Assembly (NCBI GenBank): GCA_009773375.1
Contig: WRPH01000006.1
Location: 124,001-188,000, forward strand
Length of the DNA stretch: 64,000 bases
Direction: 5' to 3'
From: Paracoccaceae bacterium
GTDB taxonomy: Bacteria; Pseudomonadota; Alphaproteobacteria; Rhodobacterales; Rhodobacteraceae
Under the pieces are notes generated by a model. That model searched no databases. It worked only from the letters and a program-made list of their open reading frames with translations, and had not been told where the DNA came from. Positions 34,704-45,364 of the stretch are shown here, in pieces; position 1 is the stretch's first letter, and every line of letters begins with the position of its first letter. The translations under genes and the position numbers were made by a program.

Positions 34704-35839
34704 TTCAGCGCACCAGCGGCTTGGGCGGCAACGGCCTCGGCCGGGGTCAGTTCGGACACCGTTACCACATCGCCGTCAGACACCAGATCCTGCCCGGCCA
34801 CGATCACCCGCTTGTCAGCCGGCACCCCGGCCAGCACCAGCCCCTGTTCGGTATCATCCAGAATCGTCACCGGCGCGAAAGCCGCCACATTGTCGGCTCC
34901 CACCACGCGCAGCCCGATGATGCCTTCCGGCGAAATCGTGATGATCGAGCGCGGCACGATCACCGCAGGCGTCGGCGCGGCAAACAGCCGAACCTCGGCG
35001 GTCATCCCCGACGGGATCGCCCGATCCGCATTCGGCAGCGCCACTTCGACCACGAACGTCCGGGTCTTGTCCGAAGCCTGCTGCGCCACATGCCGGATGG
35101 TGCCCTCCATCTCAGCGCCGTTCACCAGCCGCACCTTGGCTTTCGATCCGGTCGCCACAAACGCCACATCGCGTTCCGACACTTCGGCCTTCACCACGAT
35201 CGGGTCCAGCGACAGGATCGTCGCAATCGCCGTGCCTTCCTGCACCCATTCGCCCAGTTCCACCTCGACCGAATCCACCGATCCGCCAAAAGGAGCCTTC
35301 AGCAACAGCCGGTCCAGCGCCGCTGTGGCCTGCGAAAGCTGCGCCTCTGCCGCCGCCTGCGCCGTCCGCCGCGAGGTCAGCTCCAATTCCGGAAGGCTGC
35401 CCTTGTCAAACAGCGCCTGCCCGACAGTCAGCTTTTCCTGCGCCTGCGCCAGCGAAGCCTTGGCGGTTGCCACCGCCGCCTCGACGTCCGCCCCTTCGAG
35501 CCGCAGCACGATGGTATCGGCGGCGATCTGCTGCCCCTGCACCACACCCAGCGCCTGCACGATCCCGGCAGAGCGCGCCGCCAGCACCGCCAGCTTGTCA
35601 GCCTTGGTCGCGCCGGAAATCCGGATTTCGCGGGCGTAATCGGTGAACACCGGCATCACCGCCGCAACCGTGCGCTGCGGTGTCGCGGTTTCCGCCACGG
35701 GTGCCGCAGCCTCGGCAACAGGTTCGCCCGCCTTCACCTCTTCGCTGCCAACCGATGAAAATTCGCCGGTCATCACCCAACCCGCTGCAGCGACAAGAAC
35801 GACAACGGCAGTGATGCGGTGGGCGGTAAAGAATGACAT
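34700..35839 (-). CDS. RND periplasmic adaptor (HlyD/AcrA family)
   Basis: The 379-residue adaptor is anchored by an N-terminal helix, RITAVVVLVAAAGWVM, with no lipobox Cys. The lipoyl halves flank an alpha-hairpin: VLRLEGADVEAAVATAKASL to ATAALDRLLLKAPFGGSV, followed by the beta-barrel and membrane-proximal regions. It links the RND pump to an outer-membrane channel. I chose the ATG at 35839 because the anchor follows directly; the open frame extends about 110 codons upstream without family features. The ribosome-binding site is weak. Confidence 0.9.
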   Translation of the reverse strand: MSFFTAHRITAVVVLVAAAGWVMTGEFSSVGSEEVKAGEPVAEAAAPVAETATPQRTVAAVMPVFTDYAREIRISGATKADKLAVLAARSAGIVQALGVVQGQQIAADTIVLRLEGADVEAAVATAKASLAQAQEKLTVGQALFDKGSLPELELTSRRTAQAAAEAQLSQATAALDRLLLKAPFGGSVDSVEVELGEWVQEGTAIATILSLDPIVVKAEVSERDVAFVATGSKAKVRLVNGAEMEGTIRHVAQQASDKTRTFVVEVALPNADRAIPSGMTAEVRLFAAPTPAVIVPRSIITISPEGIIGLRVVGADNVAAFAPVTILDDTEQGLVLAGVPADKRVIVAGQDLVSDGDVVTVSELTPAEAVAAQAAGALK

Positions 35840-36061
35840 GGAAGCAACCTTGAATGTGTGTCCAGCAGGCAAGCCTGCCCCTGCGCGACGATTTAGCGCA
35901 GAATGGTAAAGATTTATGGCTTTCGGGAAAAGGTCAATGTCGGACGCTGCATTTTGACTGGCAAATTGAACGGAACAGTTTGATTTTGCCCATTCGCACA
36001 GCATCCGGCTTGAAAGCCCGCCAACGGCGCGCCACAAAAGGCGCAAAGTGGGGGTGATGCC
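35840..36061. other. divergent intergenic region, adaptor/pxpA
   Basis: These 222 bases separate the efflux adaptor from pxpA. The middle is notably AT-rich (about 35910-35995), as expected for two divergent promoters. A short palindrome GCAGGCAAGCCTGC lies near the adaptor start at about 35865-35880. I see no open frame, RNA gene or long repeat here. Confidence 0.4.
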
Positions 36062-36823
36062 ATGAAGATCGACCTGAACTCTGATCTGGGCGAAGGCTAC
36101 GGCCCATGGCGCATGGGCGAAGATGCCGCGATCCTGACGGTTGTCACCTCGGCCAATGTCGCCTGCGGTGGCCATGCGTCAGACCCCGATACGATGGTGG
36201 AAACCCTGCTGCTGGCCCAGGCGCAAGGCGTCGTGGTGGGCGCACATCCCGGCTATGCCGACCCGCTGGCCTTTGGCCGCCGGGTGATCCCGATGACCCC
36301 GACCGAAATTGAACGCATGGTCGCCTGCCAGATCGGCGCGCTGTTGGGGGCGGCGGCACTGGCCGGGGTGCCGGTTACTTACGTCAAGGCGCATGGCGCG
36401 CTGGCCAATCTGGGCGCGGACGAACCCGCCGTTGCCGATGCCATCGCCCGCGCCACCGCCGCTGTGTCACGCGATCTGGCGCTGCTGGCGATTTCCGGCA
36501 CTGAACTGGAGGGCGCAGGCCAGCGCGCCGGGCTTGCCACCTATGCCGAGATTTTCGCCGACCGCGCCTATCTGCCGAATGGCCGACTGGTGCCGCGCAG
36601 CAGGGCCGGGGCGATGATCACCGATGCCGGGGTCGCCTCTGCCCGGCTGATTGGCTTTTTGCAAACCGGGCAGATGCCGACACTCGACGGTGCGGCGATT
36701 GCGCTGAAGGCCGACTCGATCTGCGTGCATGGCGATTCCGCGCATGCGGTGGCGATGGCCGCCGACATTCGCAACGCGCTGACCGCCGCCGGGGTCACGC
36801 TGGCCCCGTTCATCGCACCATGA
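36062..36823 (+). CDS. pxpA: 5-oxoprolinase subunit A
   Basis: The 253-residue protein is the LamB/YcsF-family subunit of the ATP-dependent 5-oxoprolinase, which opens pyroglutamate to glutamate. Diagnostic sequence includes IDLNSDLGEGYG, ANVACGGHASD, GAHPGYADPLAFGRR and VKAHGALAN. GGGGGTG precedes the ATG. It overlaps pxpB as ATGA, and all three subunit genes are consecutive, as in most bacteria. The complex removes pyroglutamate formed spontaneously from glutamine or released from protein. Confidence 0.95.
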   Translation: MKIDLNSDLGEGYGPWRMGEDAAILTVVTSANVACGGHASDPDTMVETLLLAQAQGVVVGAHPGYADPLAFGRRVIPMTPTEIERMVACQIGALLGAAALAGVPVTYVKAHGALANLGADEPAVADAIARATAAVSRDLALLAISGTELEGAGQRAGLATYAEIFADRAYLPNGRLVPRSRAGAMITDAGVASARLIGFLQTGQMPTLDGAAIALKADSICVHGDSAHAVAMAADIRNALTAAGVTLAPFIAP

Positions 36824-37494
36824 CCCAGCCCGCCTTCCGCCCGGTGGCCGAACATGGCGTGCTGGTCGAATTTGCTGATGCGATCAACGACGCCGCCTAT
36901 GCGCATGTGCGCCATCTTGATGCCATGCTGGCCGCCCACGGCTTTCCCGGCTTTGTCGAATCCATCCCGGCCTATGTGAATATTCTGGTCGAATTTGATC
37001 CGCTGCTGACCGACCACGCGGCGGTGATTCAGGCTCTGCACGGCCTGTTGGCACTGAAACCCGCCCCCGCAGCCACCACCACCCCGCGTGAGGTTCTGGT
37101 CTGCTATGATGCCGATTTCGCCCCCGATCTGCCCGAGGTCGCCAAGGCCTGCGGCTTGACCGAAGAAGAGGCTATCGCTGCGCATCTGGCCGGGGATTAC
37201 GCGGTGTTCCTTTATGGCTTTGCCCCCGGTTATGCCTATCTGGGCGGCGTGCCACCGGCGCTGCACCTGCCGCGCAAAGCCGCCGCCGTGCGCGGTATTG
37301 CCGCCGGATCGGTGATCATCGCCGGGGCGCAATGCCTTGTCACAACGCTGACCATGCCCACCGGCTGGTGGATCATCGGCCGCTCGCCCACCCAAATCCT
37401 GCGCCCCGACCCAGCGCACCCCTTCCTGTTCGACGTCGGCGACCGGGTGAAATTCCGCCGCATCTCGCGCCGCGAATTCGAGGCCCGGCAATGA
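36820..37494 (+). CDS. pxpB: 5-oxoprolinase subunit B
   Basis: The 224-residue KipI/allophanate hydrolase subunit 1 family protein has GVLVEFADAINDAAYAHVRH at the start, and the family hallmark FLYGFAPGYAYLGGVPPALHLPR plus IAAGSVIIAGAQCLVTTLTMPTGWWIIGRS. It works with PxpA and PxpC on 5-oxoproline. The genes on both sides overlap it by 4 bases, giving a strict translational coupling. Confidence 0.95.
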   Translation: MTQPAFRPVAEHGVLVEFADAINDAAYAHVRHLDAMLAAHGFPGFVESIPAYVNILVEFDPLLTDHAAVIQALHGLLALKPAPAATTTPREVLVCYDADFAPDLPEVAKACGLTEEEAIAAHLAGDYAVFLYGFAPGYAYLGGVPPALHLPRKAAAVRGIAAGSVIIAGAQCLVTTLTMPTGWWIIGRSPTQILRPDPAHPFLFDVGDRVKFRRISRREFEARQ

Positions 37495-38432
37495 CCGCGC
37501 GCTTTCAGATCACCCATGCCGGGCCCTATGTTTCCGTTCAGGATGGCGGTCGCCCCAAGCTGATGCGCTTTGGCGTGCCCGCCTCTGGCGCGATGGACCG
37601 GCTGGCGCTGCAAGCCGCCAATCTGGCACTTGGCAACCCCGCCCCTGCTGCGGGGATCGAGGTGTCGCTGGGCGGCCTTGCGCTGACCTGCACCGAAGGC
37701 GCGGTAACGCTGGCGGTGGCGGGCGGCGGCTTCATTGTGGAGGCTGACGCAAAGCACGGCTCGTGGGTGGTGCTGACGGTGCAGGCTGGCCAACGCCTGA
37801 TCATCCGCCCCGGCCCTTGGGGCAGTTGGGCCTATCTGTGCTTTGCAGGCGCGCTGCAAACTGGGCACTGGCTGGGCGCTGCGGCGACGCATGCGCTGTC
37901 CGGCTTTGGTGGTGGCAAACTGGCCGCTGGCGGCAGCCTTGAAATCCACGATCCTCGGGTAAATCAGGCTCTAAACGGCCCAATCCCCTGCCCGATCTTC
38001 GCCCGCCCCCGCGCCAATCTGCGCGTCACCCTCGGGCCGCAGGATCGGTTTTTCACCGCCGAAACCCTGCACGATCTGCTGTCCAGCCGCTTCGCGCTGA
38101 CCACCGCCTATGACCGGATGGGTGTGCGGCTTTCCGGCCCGGCGCTGCACCCTGCCGCCCCGCTGAACATGCCATCCGAGCCGATCACCCGCGGGTCGGT
38201 GCAGGTTGCGGGCGATGGCGTGGCAACGGTCTTGCTTGCCGATCATCAAACCACCGGCGGTTACCCGAAAATCGCCACGGCGCTGGATTGCGATCTGGAC
38301 AGCTTTACACAACTGCGCCCACGCGATGCGGTGACGTTTCAGGCCGTCGCCCCGGCGCAGGCCATCGCCCTTGCCCGCGCCCATGCAGCGGCGCAACGGG
38401 CCTATCTTCTGGCGCTTATGCGTCCGCGTTAA
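37491..38432 (+). CDS. pxpC: 5-oxoprolinase subunit C
   Basis: The 313-residue KipA/biotin-dependent carboxyltransferase-like subunit shows VSVQDGGRPKLMRFGVPASGAMD and NLALGNPA near the N terminus and VLLADHQTTGGYPKIA near the C terminus, all typical of PxpC. I chose the ATG at 37491, which overlaps the pxpB stop; the frame is open about 160 bases further upstream within pxpB. Its 3' end overlaps the convergent hpaR gene by 17 bases. Confidence 0.94.
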   Translation: MTARFQITHAGPYVSVQDGGRPKLMRFGVPASGAMDRLALQAANLALGNPAPAAGIEVSLGGLALTCTEGAVTLAVAGGGFIVEADAKHGSWVVLTVQAGQRLIIRPGPWGSWAYLCFAGALQTGHWLGAAATHALSGFGGGKLAAGGSLEIHDPRVNQALNGPIPCPIFARPRANLRVTLGPQDRFFTAETLHDLLSSRFALTTAYDRMGVRLSGPALHPAAPLNMPSEPITRGSVQVAGDGVATVLLADHQTTGGYPKIATALDCDLDSFTQLRPRDAVTFQAVAPAQAIALARAHAAAQRAYLLALMRPR

Positions 38433-38865
38433 GCTCGGCCAGCGCGATCAGCAGATCAATCAACTGCGCGGTGCGCTCCGGGCCATATTCCGCCTCTAGC
38501 TGGCGGTAAATCGCAGCGCTGTCGGGGGCGACAGCGGCCAGCAGATCACGCCCTTTCGGCGCAATCGACAGCATCACCCGCCGCCCGTCGCTGCTATCCT
38601 TGGCGCGCTCAATCAGCCCGCGTTCGGTCATCGTCTTGATCATCCGGGTCAGCGACGGCGCCAGAATATTCGCCCGCAGCGCCACTTCCGACGCATCCAG
38701 ACTATCCACCTCGCCCAGCACCCGGATCACCCGCCATTGCTGTTCGTTGATGTCATGTGCCGCCAGCATAGGGCGAAACCGCGTCATCACCGCTTCGCGC
38801 GCACGCAAAAGCGCCATCGGCAAGGCGTGGCGGGTATCGCGCGGGGGGGGCTGGCTTTGGTCCAT
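38416..38865 (-). CDS. hpaR: MarR-family repressor of homoprotocatechuate genes
   Basis: The 149-residue winged-helix protein follows the HpaR pattern: LPMALLRAREAVMTRFRPML, then INEQQWRVIRVLGEVDSLDASEVALR, the recognition helix ILAPSLTRMIKTMTERGLI and the wing DGRRVMLSI. HpaR represses the meta-cleavage genes until an aromatic acid is bound. It is divergent from hpaF with a 97-base promoter region. I chose the ATG at 38865 (MDQSQPPP); the open frame adds 14 unlikely residues upstream. Confidence 0.9.
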   Translation of the reverse strand: MDQSQPPPRDTRHALPMALLRAREAVMTRFRPMLAAHDINEQQWRVIRVLGEVDSLDASEVALRANILAPSLTRMIKTMTERGLIERAKDSSDGRRVMLSIAPKGRDLLAAVAPDSAAIYRQLEAEYGPERTAQLIDLLIALAELNADA

Positions 38866-38914
38866 GCCGCAAGTATCGTCTTTGCCGCGCCCGCTGCAAG
38901 TCTTCACAAACCGC

Positions 38915-38948
38915 TTGACCCATTCGCAAAACTGTTTAACCTGTTAAC
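38915..38948 (+). promoter_or_regulatory. candidate hpaF promoter with HpaR operator
   Basis: A -35-like hexamer TTGACC (38915-38920) is followed by GTTTAAC (38934-38940) and GTTAAC (38943-38948), separated by CT, which form both a near-direct repeat and an imperfect dyad over the expected -10 region. The position would let a MarR-type dimer block RNA polymerase at hpaF. GGAGG follows close to the hpaF ATG. Assignment is inferred from the divergent hpaR gene. Confidence 0.5.
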
Positions 38949-38962
38949 TGATCGGAGGCCAC

Positions 38963-39345
38963 ATGCCACATCTCAGCATCGAATATTCCGCCAATCTGGA
39001 AGCCGGGGGCGATCTTGGCCAGCTGTGCAGCCGCCTCCGTGAGACCTTGCTGGGCTCTGGCCTGTTTGAAATCGGCGCGATCCGGGTGCGGGCGCGGCCT
39101 TGCCCGCATTACGCCATTGCCGACCAACTGCCGCAGAACGCCTTCGCGGATATGATCCTGCGCATCGGCACAGGCCGATCCGAGGCTGACAAGACCAAGA
39201 TCGGCAAGGCTCTGATGGCCTGTGCAGAGACACATTTTGCCGCCCAGTTGGCCCAACCGCATTTCGCCCTGTCGCTGGAGGTGCAGGAAATCTCTGCGCC
39301 GTTCAGCTGGAAAACCAACGCCATTCATCCCCGCCTGAGGACCAA

Positions 39346-39349
<4 letters not shown>
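38963..39349 (+). CDS. hpaF: 5-carboxymethyl-2-hydroxymuconate delta-isomerase
   Basis: The 128-residue tautomerase-fold enzyme moves a double bond in the meta-cleavage pathway of homoprotocatechuate. Pro2 (MPHLSIEYSANLE), which becomes the N-terminal catalytic base, is present, and RARPCPHYAIAD and LRIGTGRSEADKTKIGKALM match the family. A perfect GGAGG lies before the ATG. It is the first gene of the hpa operon and overlaps hpaE as ATGA. Confidence 0.94.
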
Positions 39350-40860
<1,511 letters not shown>

Positions 40861-40862
40861 TC

Positions 40863-41843
40863 ATGCCTGTTCCACAAGCGAACCTGTATCCCGATTTCAA
40901 CACCGTCCGGCTGAGCCATGTTGAATATAACGTGTCTAACCTTGCGGAATCGAAGCGGTTCTATGTTGACACGCTAGGGCTGCAAGTCACCGGCGAGGAA
41001 CCGGGCGTGCTCTATCTGCGCGCGATGGAGGAACGCGGCCACCACTGCATGATCCTGCGCGAAGGTGCGCAGCCGCAGGTGAATGTGCTGGGTTTCAAGG
41101 TTTGGGACGAACCCGATCTGGATAAGGCCTGCGTGTGGTTTCAGGCCAAAGGCCGCCCCACCGCCTGGGTAGATCGCGCCTTTCAGGGACGCACCCTGCT
41201 GACGTCAGACGTGTTCGGCGTGCCGCTGGAATTTTACGCCAAGATGGACCGCCTGCCGCCGATCCATCAGCAATATCGGCTCTATAACGGCGTAAAACCG
41301 CTGCGGATTGATCACTTCAACACCTTCTCGCCAGATGTTGATGCGTCTGTGGCGTTCTGGAATGACATGGGTTTCCGGGTGACCGAATACACCGAGGATG
41401 AGGCCAGCCAGAAAATCTGGGCGGCGTGGATGCACCGCAAAGGCGGCGTGCATGACATGGCCTTCACCAACGGCTTTGGCCCCCGGCTGCACCACACCGC
41501 CTTCTGGGTGCCGACGCCTTTGAACATCATTGATCTGTTGGACCTGATGGCGACCACCGGCTATGTGAAAAACATCGAGCGCGGCCCTGGTCGGCATGGC
41601 ATCTCCAACGCCTTCTTCCTCTATATCCGCGACCCCGACGGCCACCGGATAGAGATTTACTGCTCCGATTACCAAACCGTTGATCCCGATCTTGAACCGA
41701 TCAAATGGGATCTGAAAGACCCACAGCGGCAAACCCTGTGGGGGGCGCCTGCGCCGAAATCCTGGTTCGAAGAAGGTTCTGTTTTCGCCATGTTAGAGCC
41801 GAAAGAGGCGGTGCTGAAAGCGCAACCGATCGTGGCACCATGA
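40863..41843 (+). CDS. hpaD: 3,4-dihydroxyphenylacetate 2,3-dioxygenase
   Basis: The 326-residue extradiol dioxygenase is of the VOC (type I) class and cleaves homoprotocatechuate next to the two hydroxyls. The first half begins LSHVEYNVSNLAESKRFYVD; in the second half the iron ligands are His in LRIDHFN, His in RLHHTAFW and Glu in HRIEIYCSDY. It overlaps hpaG by 4 bases. It defines the pathway of this operon as homoprotocatechuate meta-cleavage. Confidence 0.94.
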   Translation: MPVPQANLYPDFNTVRLSHVEYNVSNLAESKRFYVDTLGLQVTGEEPGVLYLRAMEERGHHCMILREGAQPQVNVLGFKVWDEPDLDKACVWFQAKGRPTAWVDRAFQGRTLLTSDVFGVPLEFYAKMDRLPPIHQQYRLYNGVKPLRIDHFNTFSPDVDASVAFWNDMGFRVTEYTEDEASQKIWAAWMHRKGGVHDMAFTNGFGPRLHHTAFWVPTPLNIIDLLDLMATTGYVKNIERGPGRHGISNAFFLYIRDPDGHRIEIYCSDYQTVDPDLEPIKWDLKDPQRQTLWGAPAPKSWFEEGSVFAMLEPKEAVLKAQPIVAP

Positions 41844-42685
41844 GCCGTTTTGTCAGCTACACCACCGGGCAGGCTTGCGGCTGGGGCCATCTGGACGGCG
41901 ACGTGATCACCGACCTGACCGCGCATTTCCCCACCCTGCGCGCCGCGATCGAGGCCGGGGCGCTGGCCGCGCTGGCGCAGGCCAACGGCCCGAAAATCAC
42001 GCTGGATCAGGTTGATCTGACCATCCCGATCACCAACCCGGAAAAGATCCTCTGCGTCGGCGTCAACTTCCCGGATCGCAACGCCGAATACAAAGACGGT
42101 CAGGACGCGCCGCGGTTTATGTCGCTGTTCCCGCGGTTTCCGCGCAGTTTCACCGGCGCAGGCCAACCGCTGATCCGCCCGCCGGAAAGCCCGCAACTGG
42201 ATTACGAAGGCGAGGTGGTGATCATCATCGGCAAACCCGGCCGCCGGATTGCCGAGGCCGAGGCCTATGATCATATCGCGGCGCTGTCGCTGGCCAATGA
42301 AGGCACCATCCGCGATTGGGTGCAGCATGCGAAATTCAACGTGACGCAGGGCAAGAATTGGGACAAATCAGGCTCTATCGGGCCATTTGTCACGCCTTTC
42401 AGAGATCCCGCGCAACTGGACGACATCGCGCTGGAAACCCGCGTCAATGGTGAATTGCGCCAGCAAGACCGCAGCAGCCGGATGATCTTTTCCTTCCGCA
42501 AGATCGTCGCATATGTCTCGACCTTCACCACGCTGGTGCCCGGCGATGTGATCCTCTGCGGCACCCCCACCGGCGCCGGGGCGCGGTTTGATCCGCCGAT
42601 CTGGCTGAAACCGGGCGATGTGGTAGACATCACCGCAACCGGCCTTGGCACCCTGCGCAACACCATCGCGGATGAAACGCCATGA
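41840..42685 (+). CDS. hpaG: fumarylacetoacetase-fold decarboxylase/isomerase, HpaG-type
   Basis: The 281-residue FAH-family enzyme fits the decarboxylation of the oxo-tricarboxylate made by HpaE and HpaF. Metal ligands lie in LDYEGEVVIIIGKP (Glu-x-Glu) and the nearby SLANEGTIRDWVQH; the conserved TQGKNWDKSGSIGPFV carries the Lys. It is a single FAH unit, while enterobacterial HpaG is a double-length fusion. I chose the ATG at 41840, which overlaps the hpaD stop; the frame is open about 135 bases upstream inside hpaD. It overlaps hpaH by 4 bases. Confidence 0.88.
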   Translation: MSRFVSYTTGQACGWGHLDGDVITDLTAHFPTLRAAIEAGALAALAQANGPKITLDQVDLTIPITNPEKILCVGVNFPDRNAEYKDGQDAPRFMSLFPRFPRSFTGAGQPLIRPPESPQLDYEGEVVIIIGKPGRRIAEAEAYDHIAALSLANEGTIRDWVQHAKFNVTQGKNWDKSGSIGPFVTPFRDPAQLDDIALETRVNGELRQQDRSSRMIFSFRKIVAYVSTFTTLVPGDVILCGTPTGAGARFDPPIWLKPGDVVDITATGLGTLRNTIADETP

Positions 42686-43470
42686 CGCCTGATCAGATCG
42701 AAACCGCCGGAAACAGTCTCTATCAGGCTGAACAGAGCCGGGTTCAACGCGGGCTCTTGTCCGCCGAATACCCAATCGCCACGATGAACGACGCCTATGC
42801 GGTCCAGAAAGCCTTCGCCGCTCGCAAACACGCAGCGGGACGGCACACCATCGGTTGGAAGATCGGCCTGACCAGCCGCGCCATGCAGCAGCAGCTGAAC
42901 ATCGAAACCCCGGATTCAGGCGTGTTGCTGGATGATATGGCGTTTGAAACCGGCGCGATCATCCCGGCCAACCGCTTCATCGCCCCCCGGATCGAGGCAG
43001 AAATCGCCTTCGTGATGAAGGCCCCGCTGCAAGGGCAGGTGACGCGCGAACAGGTGCTGGCCGCGACCGATTACGTCACCCCGGCGCTGGAAATCCTTGA
43101 TTCCCGCATCCTGCGCGCTGAAAATGGCAAAACCCGCACCATCATCGACACCATTTCCGACAACGCCGCCAACGCGGGCATCGTCACCGGCCCCGCCCGG
43201 CATAGCCCCAGCCTTGATCTGCGCTGGGTCGGTGCGATCGTGTCGCGCGATGGTGTGGTCGAAGAAACCGGCCTTGGCGCGGGCGTGTTGAACGATCCCG
43301 TCATCGGCATCGTCTGGCTCGCCGCGCGCATGGGCCAATACGGCCAGCGCATTGAACCGGGGCAAATCATTCTGTCCGGCAGCTTCATCCGTGCTATGGA
43401 ATGCCCCACAGGCTGCCGGATTCACGCCGATTTCGGCCCGTTCGGCCAGCTTTCCTGCCACTTCGCATAG
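42682..43470 (+). CDS. hpaH: 2-oxo-hept-4-ene-1,7-dioate hydratase
   Basis: The 262-residue hydratase shows the HpaH/MhpD pattern: YPIATMNDAYAVQKAFAARKHAAGR, TIGWKIGLTSRAMQQQLNI, PRIEAEIAFVMKAPLQG with metal Glu residues, and GSFIRAMECPTGCRIHADFG. It adds water to the dienoate formed by decarboxylation, giving the substrate for HpaI. It overlaps hpaG and is 9 bases before hpaI. Confidence 0.94.
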   Translation: MTPDQIETAGNSLYQAEQSRVQRGLLSAEYPIATMNDAYAVQKAFAARKHAAGRHTIGWKIGLTSRAMQQQLNIETPDSGVLLDDMAFETGAIIPANRFIAPRIEAEIAFVMKAPLQGQVTREQVLAATDYVTPALEILDSRILRAENGKTRTIIDTISDNAANAGIVTGPARHSPSLDLRWVGAIVSRDGVVEETGLGAGVLNDPVIGIVWLAARMGQYGQRIEPGQIILSGSFIRAMECPTGCRIHADFGPFGQLSCHFA

Positions 43471-43479
43471 GATTTCACC

Positions 43480-44247
43480 ATGCACGCGCCGAAAAACCGC
43501 CTGAAAGCCGCCCTTGCCGCGAACATCCCGCAGTTCGGCATCTGGCTGAACCTTGCCAGCGCCTATTCGGCGGAATTGCTGTCGGGCAGCGGCTTTGATT
43601 GGCTGCTGATTGATGGTGAACATGGGCCGAATTCGATTCCCACCATGCTGACGCAGGCGCAGACCATCGGCAGCCGCACAAATGTCGTTGTGCGGATTCC
43701 GGTCGGCGAAACGCATCTGGTCAAGCAGGTGCTCGACCTTGGCATTCAGACCGTGATGGTGCCGATGATCGAAACCGCCGCCCATGCCGAGCAGATGGCG
43801 CGCGCGATGAAATACCCGCCGGAAGGCGTGCGCGGGCTGGGGGCCTCGGTTGCGCGCGCAGCCGATTTTGGCCGTATTAGTGACTATCTGCCGACCGCCA
43901 ACGCCGAAACCTGCCTGATCCTGCAAGTCGAAAGCCGCGCCGGTTTGGCGGCTCTGCCGGGCATTCTGGCGCTGCCGGGGGTGGATTGCGTGTTCATCGG
44001 CCCGTCGGATCTGGCAGCCGACATGGGCTTTCCGGGCAATACCGCCGCACCAGAAGTGCAAGCCGCGATTGACGACGCGATGCGGCAGATCATCGCCAGC
44101 GGCAAGGCGGCGGGGGTGCTGACCTTCGATCTGGCGCTGGCCAAACGCTACCGCGAGATGGGCGTCACCTTTCTGGGTGTCGGTGGCGATATCCCGCTGT
44201 TGCTGAAGGCCGCGCAGACGCTGGCCGACACCGTCAAACAGCCTTAA
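43480..44247 (+). CDS. hpaI: 4-hydroxy-2-oxoheptanedioate aldolase
   Basis: The 255-residue class II aldolase splits the HpaH product into pyruvate and succinate semialdehyde. Signature sequence is FGIWLNLASAYSAELLSGSGFDWLLIDGEHGPN, with the base His of DGEHG, and metal ligands in LQVESRAGLAAL and VFIGPSDLAADMG. It is the last hpa gene here. Its 3' end overlaps convergent nagA by 14 bases. No succinate semialdehyde dehydrogenase follows. Confidence 0.94.
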   Translation: MHAPKNRLKAALAANIPQFGIWLNLASAYSAELLSGSGFDWLLIDGEHGPNSIPTMLTQAQTIGSRTNVVVRIPVGETHLVKQVLDLGIQTVMVPMIETAAHAEQMARAMKYPPEGVRGLGASVARAADFGRISDYLPTANAETCLILQVESRAGLAALPGILALPGVDCVFIGPSDLAADMGFPGNTAAPEVQAAIDDAMRQIIASGKAAGVLTFDLALAKRYREMGVTFLGVGGDIPLLLKAAQTLADTVKQP

Positions 44248-45364
44248 GCCGATCCGAAAGCCGCCCCTGCGGCAGCCAATCCGCCCCCAAAATCAGCAGA
44301 TCATCGCAGTGCCGCCCGATGATCTGCGCCAGATTGTCCGCCCCGATCAGCCGCGCAGGCACCGTAATCGCCATCCGCAACGCCTGTTCGGGCGGCAGGC
44401 CAAGCGTTGTGATCAGCCGCGCCACGCCTTCGGCCATCGTCACATGCGCCCCGGCGAGCGAGCCTTCGGCATTCACCAGCCGCCCGCCGTCCACATGAAT
44501 CTCCTGCCCATACAGCGTGAAGTGATCCGTCCCGCCGACCGTGGACATGCAGTCTGAAACCAGAAACATCCGGTCCGGCACCGGCCGCGCCCGGACCGCC
44601 AGCCCCAGCATGCTATCCAACACATGGTGGCCATCGCAGATGAAACCACAATAGGCAGTCGAGTTGATCGCCGCCCCCGTCACCCCCGGCGCGCGGCCCT
44701 GCATCGGCGACATGGCATTATACAGATGGGTAAAACAGCTCGCGCCCTCATCCAGCAGCGCCTGCACCTGATCTGCCGTGGCGTCGGAATGACCGATCGA
44801 CACAATCGCGCCGGTTTCCACAAGCGCGCGCACCTGCCCCGGCTGCACCGCTTCGGGCGCCAGTGTGATCTTCACCGCCACACCCGCCGCGCGCAGCCGT
44901 TCGATATGGCGCTGTGTGCTGGCCTCCATCGGCCGCAAGAACCGCGCCGCATGGGTGCCGCGCCGCGCAAGGCTGATGTGCGGACCTTCGATATGCAGCC
45001 CCAAAATGCCGGTCTGCCCCTTTGCCGCGATCGCCGCCTGCACCGCGCGCTCCAGCACTTCGGGCGCATCGGTGATCACCGTCGGCAAGATCGCATCGGT
45101 GCCAAACCGCCGCAGCGCCGCAGCCATCACCGCCATGCCTTGCGGGCTGGGATCGTTGTTCAACAGCACATCGCCGCCGCCATTGACCTGCAAATCGACG
45201 TAGCCCGGCGTCACCACGCCGGGCAGGCATTGCACTGGCCCAGATACCTGATTCAGCATGGTTAGAGACTGAATCACGCCATCAAAGACGCCAATCGCCA
45301 CACCCGACAGCAGCCGTTCGCCGTCAAAAACCTGACCCGGGCAGACCCAAACCGGGGCGGTCAT
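44234..45364 (-). CDS. nagA: N-acetylglucosamine-6-phosphate deacetylase
   Basis: The 376-residue amidohydrolase removes acetate from GlcNAc-6-P or GalNAc-6-P. It shows PGYVDLQVNGGGDVLL, the metal Glu in LHIEGPHISL, metal His residues in VSIGHSDATADQ and CFTHLYNAMSPMQGR, substrate region FICDGHHV, and the catalytic Asp in LVSDCMSTVGG. It is the last gene of the amino-sugar operon and overlaps kbaZ by 4 bases. Confidence 0.94.
   Translation of the reverse strand: MTAPVWVCPGQVFDGERLLSGVAIGVFDGVIQSLTMLNQVSGPVQCLPGVVTPGYVDLQVNGGGDVLLNNDPSPQGMAVMAAALRRFGTDAILPTVITDAPEVLERAVQAAIAAKGQTGILGLHIEGPHISLARRGTHAARFLRPMEASTQRHIERLRAAGVAVKITLAPEAVQPGQVRALVETGAIVSIGHSDATADQVQALLDEGASCFTHLYNAMSPMQGRAPGVTGAAINSTAYCGFICDGHHVLDSMLGLAVRARPVPDRMFLVSDCMSTVGGTDHFTLYGQEIHVDGGRLVNAEGSLAGAHVTMAEGVARLITTLGLPPEQALRMAITVPARLIGADNLAQIIGRHCDDLLILGADWLPQGRLSDRLKAV

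Noticed and set aside
32667-35639. 990-codon open frame on the plus strand
   Set aside because: It is antisense to the RND permease and its adaptor, which have clear family motifs. The peptide is rich in Arg, His, Gln and Ala with no domain; long antisense frames are expected at this GC content.
35863-35880. GCAGGCAAGCCTGC palindrome as operator or terminator
   Set aside because: The stem is only 6 bases with a 2-base centre in GC-rich DNA, which is too weak to support a function.
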